Part shown: piece by piece, positions 56,022-64,000 of the stretch | How positions within the stretch are numbered: position 1 is the stretch's first letter | Layout: each line of letters starts with the position of its first letter | IMG/VR virus record: IMGVR_UViG_3300025133_000085 | Span: 1 to 64,000 of that record | Direction: 5' to 3' (one strand) | DNA from: a virus | DNA length: 64,000 nucleotides | Made by a program: the position numbers and the translations under genes | The notes under the pieces: model-generated | What the model was told of the DNA's origin: nothing | Databases searched by the model: none | Seen by the model: only the letters and a program-made list of their open reading frames with translations

Positions 56022-56917
56022 ACCAACTCCTTCGCGGCTTCCAATATTTTCTCGTTATCCAAACCCGCACAATCTATTTTGTTGAGCGTCACGTGGTAAT
56101 GGTTGAGGAAACCAGAAAATCTACCTGCTACCACCTCAGGTGAGATCGCGTGGTCCTCCACCGGCAGCTCGAATGGAGTATCTGTACACGAATGAATCGC
56201 TTCCCATAGGGCGGCAAGAGCCTTCAGCTGAATCGGATAAAACCCAAGAAAATTCTCAAGTTCTCTCCCGTGAACCTTAACGTCACTAAGTATGGGTCTT
56301 TCACCAAACCCTCTGGAAACGTATGTATCCTGATATTTCGTATAATAAACGTTTGAGATCTCCACGCCTACCGAGGCGTGATTAACTTTACTATTACCCG
56401 CATGCCAACCAGCGTGTTGCATGTCGAGCAGTTGATAGATCGTACCGTCGTTGTCAATACAAAAATGAACCGAAACGCCCCTGTTGTTAAGCACTCGGGC
56501 GCACGTCTTCGAATCCAAACACACGTCCCAGTGATTGACAAACATTTTAATGGGACGAGTTGGCTTCCCCGCGTAAGATGAGTAAGCACCTTCGCGAATG
56601 ATTAACCCTCCGTCATCGAACCAGTGGACGACCTTCTTCCATTTAATGGGAAAAAATTCGCCGTTATAAACGATATGATCGCTGTACGTCGATGGGCCCG
56701 GATCAAAGTCGTTCATTTTTACCATGCGATCTGCGTACACACGCCGGAAAGTACCAGGACCGCATAAGCCGTCGGCCGTGATGTGGTGCTCGACCTGAAA
56801 CTGGACAATGTTGCTGATTAGAATATCATCGAAGTCATTCGCGTCAAACCAGGACGGTTTCCAACCTAGTTCGACGGACGTCTTCTTGTTATACTCTAAT
56901 TGTCGTTGCGTGGCCAT
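56018..56917 (-). CDS. Endolysin: N-acetylmuramoyl-L-alanine amidase
   Basis: A 299-residue protein. Residues 25-75 (NIVQFQVEHHITADGLCGPG) form a peptidoglycan-binding domain. Residues 110-299 form a type 2 amidase: FVNHWDVC (zinc His), SVHFCIDNDGTIYQL, QHAGWHAGNSKVNHASVGVE, then NHYHVTLNKIDCAGLD with the second His, lysine and cysteine of the zinc and catalytic site. It cleaves the amide bond between MurNAc and the peptide stem. No signal peptide, so a holin is expected. Confidence 0.9.
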   Translation of the reverse strand: MATQRQLEYNKKTSVELGWKPSWFDANDFDDILISNIVQFQVEHHITADGLCGPGTFRRVYADRMVKMNDFDPGPSTYSDHIVYNGEFFPIKWKKVVHWFDDGGLIIREGAYSSYAGKPTRPIKMFVNHWDVCLDSKTCARVLNNRGVSVHFCIDNDGTIYQLLDMQHAGWHAGNSKVNHASVGVEISNVYYTKYQDTYVSRGFGERPILSDVKVHGRELENFLGFYPIQLKALAALWEAIHSCTDTPFELPVEDHAISPEVVAGRFSGFLNHYHVTLNKIDCAGLDNEKILEAAKELV

Positions 56918-56948
56918 TGCAGATAACTATTTCGCTCGCGACGATAAC

Positions 56949-59432
56949 TTAACCGCACTTACCGTACCCGCAACTTAAGCAGGTGATACAACCCTCTTGG
57001 TACGTGAGAGATTCTTCGCCACACTCAGTACATTTCTTTCCACCGCCCGGTTCAGTACCGTCCTTGATGAAACGCTTAAGAACCCGACTGATTACCTTCG
57101 CAAAAGAAAATAGATCGGCATCACGATCCTTTAACAGTTGTTCCACGATATATTGAATCGATGCCCCATGCCGCAGCGCTAACGATATCATTCGGGTGAA
57201 CCCAGCGTAGTTCGGGTTGTCAAAAACCCTGACGACGTCTTTGATCATCACCTCGTCTCCGTTCTCACCAAAAATTAGGTCATAAATGCTGTTACGCGTC
57301 TTTCTGTGACGCTTCTTAATTGAGCCGGTTGAATACTTAGACGGAATCTCAACAAACTCTGCAAGGCCACCCAGCACCTCATAGGGCTTATCATCGAGCA
57401 CCCCTACCAAGATGGTCCACTTTTCGCCCTTAATAGTGGCATGGTGAATCTCGCAAGGTAACACGACGGGACGCTTAGGGGCGCTGTGGTTCACAAACTT
57501 AATGTGTTCACGCGATTTTGGTTCTTCCTTCTTGACCAACACACCACTTCGCGATCCTTCACGATATACCGTAAAGCCCTTACAACCCGACGCCCACGCC
57601 TCCATGTAAACATCACCGACCAAGTCCTTACTCACGTCCGCCGGAAGGTTGCAGGTTTTCGAGATACCATGACACACCCATCGTTGCGCCGCGGCTTGGA
57701 TCTTTACCGATTGTACCCAGTCGATTTCTGGGCTTGTCGAACCCCAGTACGGACATGTGTCGTCGACCTCTGTTTTGCCAGTAACCTCCATCCACCTCTT
57801 TACGCCGTGATGATAAACAGTAAACTCCTGCCACTTATCGCCCATATCATCTACAAAATCAACCCGAGTATCTGCATCGTGCTCAACAATCTTTTTCCTA
57901 CGAGTATGATCGATCATATACACCGGCTCGATACCGGACGTGGTTTGTGTCAAACAAGAAACAGAACCGACGGGTGCGGTTGTTAAAAGCGCGATGTTTC
58001 TTCGACCATACTTCACGCGTAACTCATTAATCTCATTAGGCAATTCTGCATGAATTCGATCGAGGTACTTGTTCCCTTCCTCGAGGGACGCATCATACAC
58101 AGGAAATGCCCCTCGCTCTTTCGCCATTATGATCGAAGATGTATAGGACGCAATAGCATGCGCGCGGTAAATCCTGTCGGTCATCTCGATCGATTCATCG
58201 CTCCCGTATCTAATACCCAATGCAGCCAGCGTGTCGCCGACCGCGGTTGGCCCCAAACCTGTACGGCGACCGCCCAACGACGCGGCACGAATCTTGTTCC
58301 ATAAGTCGACCTCGATCCGTTTTACGTAAGAAGCTTCGGGATCACCATCTATCTTTCGTAGAATCTTATCAATCGCTTCGATTTCCAGATCGACAAGATC
58401 ATCCATTAATCGTTGGGCTTTTATCACATTTTCATGAAATGCATCGAAATCGAAAATAGCATTCGATGTAAACGGATTTTGCACGTACTTGATCAGGTTG
58501 TTCACCATAAGCCGACAACTATCATACGGGCTTAGCGGTATCTCCGCGCAAGGATTCGTCGCAGAAGTACGATAGCCAACATCACGATAACAATCCGCGG
58601 GACCCTCGGTTACGCGATCCCAAAATAGAGCACCAGGCTCTGCACATTCCCATGCAGCATCGATGAACTTTTCCCAAATCTCAAGGGCACGAACCGGCTT
58701 TACAAGGATAGCGTCTTCCACGCTCGCCTCGACGGGCCACCTCAAAACATACTCTTCGTCGTTTTTAACGCACTCCATAAACTCGTCATTAAAACGAACG
58801 GATATATTCGCGCCGGTAACTTTTTTTCTATCTCGCTTAATATCGATGAACGTCTCGATTTCTGGGTGTCGACAATCGATCGTAATCATCAAAGCGCCGC
58901 GGCGACCTCCCTGGGCAACTTCGCGACAAGAGTTCGAAAATCTTTCCATAAACACAGCGAGACCATCGGTCGTGCGCGCAGCGTTCGCCGTTGTTTGTCC
59001 TTTGGGTCGGATTCTACTCACGTCGAACCCAACACCCCCGCGCCTCTTCATAATCTGAACTTGCTCCTGATCGGTAAAGAGAATACCGCCATACGAGTCC
59101 TCGGGTGGCGCCACGACGAAACAGTTAGAAAGACTTTGGACCTGCGACGTATTACCGACGCCACTCAGGGGTGAGCCCTGGGGTACAACAAGCCATGAAG
59201 AAAAAAGACGATAGATCTCTTTCACGCTCATCGGGTTCGGATACTTCGATTCAGCCCTTGCAAATTCTTTAGCAAGACGTCGATGCATATCGTCAGGCGT
59301 TAACTCCAGCACTCCACCGTTACCATCGGGGAGCGCATACTTTCCGGAAAACACGTTTCCCGCCAGTTCATCTCCAGAAAAATATTCAACGCTCGCCTTA
59401 AACGCGTCGTTAACGGAAATACTTTGGTTCAT
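56949..59432 (-). CDS. nrdJ: Class II (adenosylcobalamin-dependent) ribonucleotide reductase
   Basis: An 827-residue protein. SLSNCFVVAPPEDS carries the first redox cysteine; NPCAEIPLSPYDSCRLMVNN (about 292) carries the radical cysteine and Asn/Glu; APVGSVSCLTQTTSG follows, and the C-terminus ends in CTECGEE...CLSCGYGKCG, the zinc-binding and redox tail of NrdJ-like enzymes. It reduces ribonucleotides to deoxyribonucleotides and needs vitamin B12 from the host. No NrdB is present, as expected. Followed in transcription by the endolysin gene. Confidence 0.93.
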   Translation of the reverse strand: MNQSISVNDAFKASVEYFSGDELAGNVFSGKYALPDGNGGVLELTPDDMHRRLAKEFARAESKYPNPMSVKEIYRLFSSWLVVPQGSPLSGVGNTSQVQSLSNCFVVAPPEDSYGGILFTDQEQVQIMKRRGGVGFDVSRIRPKGQTTANAARTTDGLAVFMERFSNSCREVAQGGRRGALMITIDCRHPEIETFIDIKRDRKKVTGANISVRFNDEFMECVKNDEEYVLRWPVEASVEDAILVKPVRALEIWEKFIDAAWECAEPGALFWDRVTEGPADCYRDVGYRTSATNPCAEIPLSPYDSCRLMVNNLIKYVQNPFTSNAIFDFDAFHENVIKAQRLMDDLVDLEIEAIDKILRKIDGDPEASYVKRIEVDLWNKIRAASLGGRRTGLGPTAVGDTLAALGIRYGSDESIEMTDRIYRAHAIASYTSSIIMAKERGAFPVYDASLEEGNKYLDRIHAELPNEINELRVKYGRRNIALLTTAPVGSVSCLTQTTSGIEPVYMIDHTRRKKIVEHDADTRVDFVDDMGDKWQEFTVYHHGVKRWMEVTGKTEVDDTCPYWGSTSPEIDWVQSVKIQAAAQRWVCHGISKTCNLPADVSKDLVGDVYMEAWASGCKGFTVYREGSRSGVLVKKEEPKSREHIKFVNHSAPKRPVVLPCEIHHATIKGEKWTILVGVLDDKPYEVLGGLAEFVEIPSKYSTGSIKKRHRKTRNSIYDLIFGENGDEVMIKDVVRVFDNPNYAGFTRMISLALRHGASIQYIVEQLLKDRDADLFSFAKVISRVLKRFIKDGTEPGGGKKCTECGEESLTYQEGCITCLSCGYGKCG

Positions 59433-60845
59433 CTAATCACCAGTTTCCTTCAGCTGCTTGGTTACCTCGTGCCACTTCGCTCGAAGTAAATCCTTAGCAG
59501 CGCCCGCGTCTTGACTAACGGCTTCGTTCAGCGTTAACTCGGATTCATCTAGTAATGTAATTCGAGACTGTGCTGTGTTAATGATCATGGGAAACAAAAT
59601 CCCATCCCGACCGGCTCGGTTCTTCGCGATAAACAACCGACCGTGACCAGTGGCTTTCTCCTGCGCTTTACGAGAAAGCGACACCACGACGTCGGCGACC
59701 ATCGCTTTTCCGTACGCTTCCGACATATTTTCGAGTCCCACGATATCGCTATTAGCGGAGTCCCTATTCGCTTGACTAGCCGTCCAAATGGGAACGTTTA
59801 GTTCCATCGCGAGGTTACGAAGTTCTTCGTAAATAAGCTTAAGCTCGTGTCTCAACGAATCATAAGACTTCGTCGACTTCATGATGTCCGCGTAATCGAC
59901 AATGATCAAGCTCGGTCTAAACCCCTTAAGCGAAAGCTTCTCGATATGGTTACGAATCGTGATAACCGACGCAGATCCTGTCGGATACTCTTTGATGATG
60001 AGGCGTCCCATCTCGTTGTTTTCGTAAAAATCAAACACCTCCTTTTTCGAAGGTATCAGCTTGTTGATATCGATATTGGCTAGATTCGAATCGTACCTTC
60101 GACCGACAGCCGTCTCCGTAAGCTCGAAAGTATAGTGCAACACGTTCTTACCAACGCTTAGCGCGTGCGCGCCCATCGCGACCAGGTAGTGAGATTTTCC
60201 AACGCCCGTATTTGCGGTAACGACACCGATCTCGCCACGACCGAGACCACCATCCAGGATATCGGGAGCATCGATACGCTTGAGACCGGTTGGACATGGC
60301 ACCCTATGCGTCGCGACGAATCGAGCCTCGATGTCCTCCATGAAATCGTGCCCAATTGAATGGGGCATACCCACAGACACGGCATTCTTCATGAGACCAA
60401 TAACACTATCGAACTTTTCCGTCTGAATCAACTCGACGGCTTTGTGAAGCGCGTCCTTAAACGCCTGACGCTTACAAAAATCAAGAGTCTTATCTTTGAC
60501 GTATCCGATATCACCCGGGTGAGGATTCGATTTAACGCGATGTAAAAACTCTACGATCTGGTCTCGAAGAATGACGTCGTTGCCCTCTGACAAATCGTCC
60601 TTGATGATAGTAATCAACAGAGGAAGCGTGGGGAAAGCCTTATACTGCGTATAGTACCGGAAGTAAAGCCTGGTCAGATATTTCAAATAAGTAAGTTCGA
60701 AAAAATCGGGCAGCATCACCTCGTACATTTGGTTCGCCCATTCGCGATCTAGTAGCAAAGCCTGGAATATCTTTTCCTGAAAGGGCTTTCCGTAATGTGA
60801 GAAACAGGATGCGTTTCCTGTAAAATCAAGCGCCGCGTCGTGCAT
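59433..60845 (-). CDS. Replicative DNA helicase (DnaB/gp41-like)
   Basis: A 470-residue protein. VVTANTGVGKSHYLVAMGAH is the Walker A site (about 212-231), LIIVDYADIMK the Walker B, and PIWTASQANRDSAN the H4 glutamine-type motif, in the RecA-type helicase domain. The N-terminal helical domain is about 150 residues, as in DnaB-family proteins. A hexameric helicase that unwinds the fork. It directly precedes the ribonucleotide reductase gene without a gap. Confidence 0.92.
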   Translation of the reverse strand: MHDAALDFTGNASCFSHYGKPFQEKIFQALLLDREWANQMYEVMLPDFFELTYLKYLTRLYFRYYTQYKAFPTLPLLITIIKDDLSEGNDVILRDQIVEFLHRVKSNPHPGDIGYVKDKTLDFCKRQAFKDALHKAVELIQTEKFDSVIGLMKNAVSVGMPHSIGHDFMEDIEARFVATHRVPCPTGLKRIDAPDILDGGLGRGEIGVVTANTGVGKSHYLVAMGAHALSVGKNVLHYTFELTETAVGRRYDSNLANIDINKLIPSKKEVFDFYENNEMGRLIIKEYPTGSASVITIRNHIEKLSLKGFRPSLIIVDYADIMKSTKSYDSLRHELKLIYEELRNLAMELNVPIWTASQANRDSANSDIVGLENMSEAYGKAMVADVVVSLSRKAQEKATGHGRLFIAKNRAGRDGILFPMIINTAQSRITLLDESELTLNEAVSQDAGAAKDLLRAKWHEVTKQLKETGD

Positions 60846-60848
60846 CGT

Positions 60849-61793
60849 TCACCGTTTGTTAAGAAGATTCATTTGTAAGAATAACACGTTAGGGTCGAAG
60901 TTTATCAACCCAAATTTGCGAAGACTTCTGAGAAACGATAGCTTATCGTACTTCTTTTCATTGATCTCTAGGCTTCCTTTGATTTGTTGGATTTGCGTGG
61001 CGGCGAGATTAGAAATATCCAGACACATAAGTCGGAAATTACGCCTTACGAGATCTTTGTTTTCTAGAACGCTGGAGTAAACTTGTACTTTCGATGTCTT
61101 CTTAAGTCGCTCGCATTCTTTAAATACGAAATCCAAGGACACTCGTTCATCAAACGTTAACGCGGGAAATCTTTTTGCGAGCGTTTTAAAGCCTACCCCT
61201 TTCACCCCGTTAATGTTATCGCTTGGGTCTCCTACGAAAGCTCGCGTCAACGCAACGTTACTCGACTTAACGTGCATCTTTTCGACGACGACGTCACCAT
61301 CGATCAGGCGTTTCTGGCCTGGCGACCAGACCTTCACTCGATCATCGATGAGTTGATAAAAGTCTTTATCACTTGAGACAATCACGATATCGTCGTTCCC
61401 GAACTCGTATCTCGCGCAATAACCAATAACGTCATCGGCTTCGCAGTCTTTGACGTAGTGTTGGTATACCGGTAGGTTTCGCAAACACTTTGTCAAAAAA
61501 GCCACCTGCGATAGCCTATTTTGGTTCGAATCAGGGATATCATCTTCATAGTACCGGTTGAAGTGCTGTGGCTTCTTACCTTTTTTGTAATCCGCGTAGA
61601 TCGCGCGACGCCGAAGACTACCACCACCCTCCCAAACGACGTGGACTTCTCTTGGGTTAAACTGCCTACAGAGACCGGCCAAGCCGCGAAGGAATCCGAC
61701 GACTCCCCCCGCCGCATCGCCGTGTTGGGTCATCGATGGGTTCGCAGCGTAATGTCGCATGAAAAAATTAAGACCGTCGATCAGGATGACCAT
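60849..61793 (-). CDS. 5'-3' exonuclease of the FEN/RNase H family (2)
   Basis: A 314-residue protein. MVILIDGLNFFMRHYAA holds the first aspartate; CEADDVIGYCARYEF and IVSSDKDFYQLI the central ones; GDPSDNINGVKGVGFKTLAK the HhH. Unlike the 271-residue member at 29675, it has a longer insert in the middle and a helical C-terminus. Its place between helicase and RecA points to primer removal at the fork or end processing in recombination. Confidence 0.9.
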   Translation of the reverse strand: MVILIDGLNFFMRHYAANPSMTQHGDAAGGVVGFLRGLAGLCRQFNPREVHVVWEGGGSLRRRAIYADYKKGKKPQHFNRYYEDDIPDSNQNRLSQVAFLTKCLRNLPVYQHYVKDCEADDVIGYCARYEFGNDDIVIVSSDKDFYQLIDDRVKVWSPGQKRLIDGDVVVEKMHVKSSNVALTRAFVGDPSDNINGVKGVGFKTLAKRFPALTFDERVSLDFVFKECERLKKTSKVQVYSSVLENKDLVRRNFRLMCLDISNLAATQIQQIKGSLEINEKKYDKLSFLRSLRKFGLINFDPNVLFLQMNLLNKR

Positions 61794-61796
61794 CGA

Positions 61797-62963
61797 CTAT
61801 TCCGGGGCTACAAATTCGTCTTCCATCTCCATCGAAAGTGCCCTAATCTCCTCATAGGATTCGACATCGATATCGAGCTCCGATCTCCTCACGTAAGTAC
61901 TTTCGATTAACGCGTCGAAATACTGTTTGTACTCCGGGGCGTCGAGAAGTTCATGAAAATCTGTCTTGTAAAACTTCTTCTCGACCAACACCTTCCCGGA
62001 CGTACAATCAGTGACGGTGAACTTTTTCCACGCACCTGTGCCAGAAACATCGATTTCCTTTCCATTCCAGATGACAGGATCCACCCTACGGAGCTCGTTG
62101 AACAACTCTTCGTGTTCGACAATTCCCTTGCCAAAGTGAATCTGAAACTTTACCGTCCGGAATGGTGGCGCGACCTTATTCTTGATCGTCTTCGCGGAGA
62201 CGTTAATACCGATTATCTCCTTGTCCTTATTTTCGATCGGCTTTCCAGCGCCAAGCTTAATGCGAACCGACGAATGAAACGGGATCGCTTTTCCGCCAGG
62301 CGTTGTTGTAGGGTCTCCATATAGAACGCCAATCTTCATGCGAATCTGATTCAAACATAAGAATAGAACCTTTTGATTCGCGATGATCCCGTTGATCTTA
62401 CGCATACCTTTGGAAATAGCGCGAGCCTGTAAACCGATACTCTCCTTGTCATAGTCGCCTATGAGCTCTGCCTTGGGGGAAGATGCAGCTACGGAGTCCC
62501 AAATGATAGTAATAGGAACGTTCTTTTCCATCGCCCGAGCCTTCATAATCGTAGCCTCGGTAATCGAGAGGACCTCCTCAGTACAGTGCGTATCGACGTA
62601 GACGAATCGCTTCTCAATATCGACGCCTAAGAGCGAAAGGTTCTCAACGCTCGTCGCGTTTTCGGTATCGATGTAAACGACGATACCGCCCATTCGTTGC
62701 GTGCTAACGGCCACTTGAATCGCTAGATGGGATTTTCCAATTGATGGTGGACCGAACACCTCAACGATCCTACCTTCCGGAAATCCTCCGTTTAAACGAT
62801 TTGAGATGATCGCATCGAGCTGGCGAGACCCGGTGCTAATCCACCTATTAACATGCGTCGGTGAATCGTCGGTCGCCAGATTGTACGCGACGCGTTGACC
62901 GGCATCTTTGTTAAGCTGCTGGATCAGTTCAGCAGTAAAATCGTTTTCTTTACTTTTTGCCAT
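61797..62963 (-). CDS. recA: RecA-family recombinase
   Basis: A 388-residue protein from ATG 62963. Walker A: GPPSIGKSHLAIQVAV (about 69-84); Walker B: IIWDSVAAS with the AASSPKAEL loop; LCLNQIRMKIGVLYGDPTTT is the L2 region; KIGV(L)YGDP-T-T-PGG is typical for bacterial and phage RecA. The C-terminus is acidic (EEIRALSMEMEDEF). It forms filaments on ssDNA and pairs homologous strands. It sits between SSB/TadE and the nuclease and helicase. Confidence 0.93.
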   Translation of the reverse strand: MAKSKENDFTAELIQQLNKDAGQRVAYNLATDDSPTHVNRWISTGSRQLDAIISNRLNGGFPEGRIVEVFGPPSIGKSHLAIQVAVSTQRMGGIVVYIDTENATSVENLSLLGVDIEKRFVYVDTHCTEEVLSITEATIMKARAMEKNVPITIIWDSVAASSPKAELIGDYDKESIGLQARAISKGMRKINGIIANQKVLFLCLNQIRMKIGVLYGDPTTTPGGKAIPFHSSVRIKLGAGKPIENKDKEIIGINVSAKTIKNKVAPPFRTVKFQIHFGKGIVEHEELFNELRRVDPVIWNGKEIDVSGTGAWKKFTVTDCTSGKVLVEKKFYKTDFHELLDAPEYKQYFDALIESTYVRRSELDIDVESYEEIRALSMEMEDEFVAPE

Positions 62964-63028
62964 ATCAATACCCTCATACAAAAATACAGCACTTCGTAGT
63001 ACTGTTCACCGGGGTGACGTGAATAAAG

Positions 63029-63472
63029 CTAGTAGGACGTGTCGAGGTCTTCGGCTTCTGGTATCTTGACCGGTTGCGTCGACGTAGCCGTTAAAAGGTC
63101 AGGCGTAGGAACAAACCCAACCAGCGGTGCATATATCAACTCGGCGCTACACTGAAGCAACCAAACGTCGTCGGTCGGACCCGTGGCTTCGTCTATAAAA
63201 ATCGAGCAAAGCCCAACGCCACAGTCTCCAACGTTGTTACCAATGTTGTTGAGTATACTCTGACCTGCGATCGCGCTAGCGTCGGCATAAGGGTCGTCCC
63301 CAACCAGCGCGCCAGTCCTACAGCCGGAGGCAACCGCATCCGTTAATTCGTATCTCTGGAGAATGTACCATAGATAGTCAATCCCACCAAACACCAAAGT
63401 TAGAAACACAGGAAATAGCAACGCGAACTCAACCGCGTGCGAACCTCTCCTATTCCTAGATCTATTACTCAT
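63029..63472 (-). CDS. TadE-like pseudopilin protein
   Basis: A 147-residue protein from ATG 63472 (GGAAGG upstream). NRRGSHAVEFALLFPVFLTL and VFGGIDYLWYILQRYELTDA are the TadE/TadG N-terminal signature: short basic leader, glutamate at position 5 of the hydrophobic helix, and a single membrane span. The C-terminal domain has two cysteine pairs (GDCGVGLCS). TadE proteins assemble type IVc (Flp) pili in bacteria; one inside a phage replication cluster is unexpected. It may be acquired from a host and used for surface change. Confidence 0.8.
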   Translation of the reverse strand: MSNRSRNRRGSHAVEFALLFPVFLTLVFGGIDYLWYILQRYELTDAVASGCRTGALVGDDPYADASAIAGQSILNNIGNNVGDCGVGLCSIFIDEATGPTDDVWLLQCSAELIYAPLVGFVPTPDLLTATSTQPVKIPEAEDLDTSY

Positions 63473-63484
63473 ATACGCAACCTT

Positions 63485-63508
63485 CCGCACGGGATTGCTC
63501 CCGTGCGG
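63485..63508. terminator. Strong hairpin between SSB and TadE-like gene
   Basis: ccgcacggga (63485-63494), loop ttgc, and tcccgtgcgg (63499-63508), a perfect 10-base stem. It lies after the SSB stop and before the TadE ribosome-binding site. There is no T-run on the minus strand, so it may slow polymerase or protect the mRNA end and not fully terminate. Confidence 0.5.
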
Positions 63509-63525
63509 ATTAACAACCAAGCCTC

Positions 63526-64000
63526 TTAAAAAGTACCGAGATCGGCAAACGCGTCGTCCAAGTCCTTATACTTCGCAGAACTGGACGTCCCGCTATTGTC
63601 GGAAGACGAAGTCGTGGGAACGGTCGCGGCGCTCGACTTAGACGGCGAAGCGTCAAACGCCCTTTCCGTCGGAGCGCCATCGCCCAACCAATCGTTGATA
63701 ATCTTCTCCAACTCGTCGTACGACTTGCAACTATACAGGTCGTCGAGGTTGGGAATGTTATCGATCCACTCCTTCGCCTGCTTCGGATCGTCGCAAAGCT
63801 GTGTACTCTTGGGGCGGGGACGAACCGACGTCATGGCCCACTTACGACCTGGTTGCTTTACGCACTCAACCTTCACATCGCGACCCTCAAGCGGATCGGT
63901 GATATCGCCGTAATCCTCGTCGAGCATGATATTCAATAGATCCTGGTAGACGGTCTTACCGAACGACCAAAGTCGAATGCCCTTGTTTTCTTCGCCACGA
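63526..64000 (-). CDS. T4 gp32-like single-stranded DNA-binding protein (5' end outside window)
   Basis: The 3' 158 codons of a gene whose start lies beyond the right edge. RLWSFGKTVYQDLLNIML and GDITDPLEGRDVKVECVK, then the GRKW motif and a helix, match the core of the T4 gp32 family (KFGKKIWDKI...; DVTCPWEG). The C-terminus is Ser/Thr-rich and ends in the acidic tail LDDAFADLGTF, typical for phage SSBs that recruit partner proteins. It coats ssDNA at the fork, next to RecA and the helicase. Confidence 0.8.
   Translation of the reverse strand, partial: RGEENKGIRLWSFGKTVYQDLLNIMLDEDYGDITDPLEGRDVKVECVKQPGRKWAMTSVRPRPKSTQLCDDPKQAKEWIDNIPNLDDLYSCKSYDELEKIINDWLGDGAPTERAFDASPSKSSAATVPTTSSSDNSGTSSSAKYKDLDDAFADLGTF

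Noticed and set aside
57486-57986. A 166-codon plus-strand open frame inside the ribonucleotide reductase gene
   Set aside because: Antisense to a conserved region with cysteines and NPCAE-type motifs; no ribosome-binding site or domain.

Overview
This window is a densely coded stretch of a large, tailed-phage genome, probably a T4-like or jumbo-type virus. Almost every gene lies on the minus strand. Neighbouring genes are joined by ATGA, TAATG or TGATG overlaps, and no tRNA or rRNA is visible. The evidence for a phage is an endolysin, a T4 gp32-like single-stranded DNA-binding protein, a phage-type helicase, RecA, two FEN-like 5' nucleases, a DNA polymerase III alpha subunit, a class II ribonucleotide reductase, a GroEL, and a cytosine-hypermodification gene set. 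The host cannot be named from the sequence.

Layout. (1) 1-12.3 kb: two diverged tandem copies of one gene block (HAD hydrolase, KOW/SH3-like protein, ClpP-like protease, zinc-ribbon protein, membrane protein, GIY-YIG protein). Each is preceded in transcription order by a run of small proteins that start with a shared tag, M(K/R)ITRRQLRRIIKE. (2) 12.3-23.5 kb: larger proteins with a second tag, M-x-LLREYIRxLLxE, placed at the N-terminus or between domains of an ADP-ribosyltransferase, GNAT-like proteins, alpha/beta hydrolases, a 2H phosphoesterase, a HAD nucleotidase, metalloproteases and papain-like hydrolases. One gene encodes an ~877-residue multi-enzyme polyprotein. (3) 23.5-24.8 kb: two plus-strand virion surface genes ending in a hairpin. 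(4) 24.8-30.8 kb: small unknown genes, a sigma factor whose region 4 is cut short followed by a separate small HTH protein, GroEL with a minimal GroES-like partner, and a 5' nuclease. (5) 30.8-40.8 kb: probable virion or core proteins, several very acidic, plus a PD-(D/E)xK nuclease, a pterin dehydratase-like protein and a plus-strand lipoprotein. (6) 40.8-53.4 kb: nucleotide modification and replication (dCMP deaminase, MT-A70 methylase, DHH phosphoesterase, cupin, epimerase, a TS-family dCMP hydroxymethylase candidate, a divergent second TS-like protein, carbamoyltransferase, ATP-grasp-HAD fusion, dNMP kinase, Pol III alpha, NTP pyrophosphatase). (7) 53.4-57 kb: small genes and a lysis cassette. 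(8) 57-64 kb: ribonucleotide reductase, helicase, 5' nuclease, RecA, a TadE-like protein and the SSB, which runs off the end.

The main new idea is that both tag families end in [I/L]-x-E. That is the cleavage consensus of T4-type prohead proteases, and the tags behave like the T4 capsid-targeting sequence. I infer that regions 1 and 2 encode a large arsenal of proteins packed inside the head and injected with the DNA, several with T4 Alt-like or anti-defence enzyme folds. The second theme is the operon at 40.8-53.4 kb, which matches the known route to 5-carbamoyloxymethylcytosine but carries extra enzymes suggesting further modification. No capsid, portal, terminase or prohead protease gene is in this window, so the packaging model is inference.
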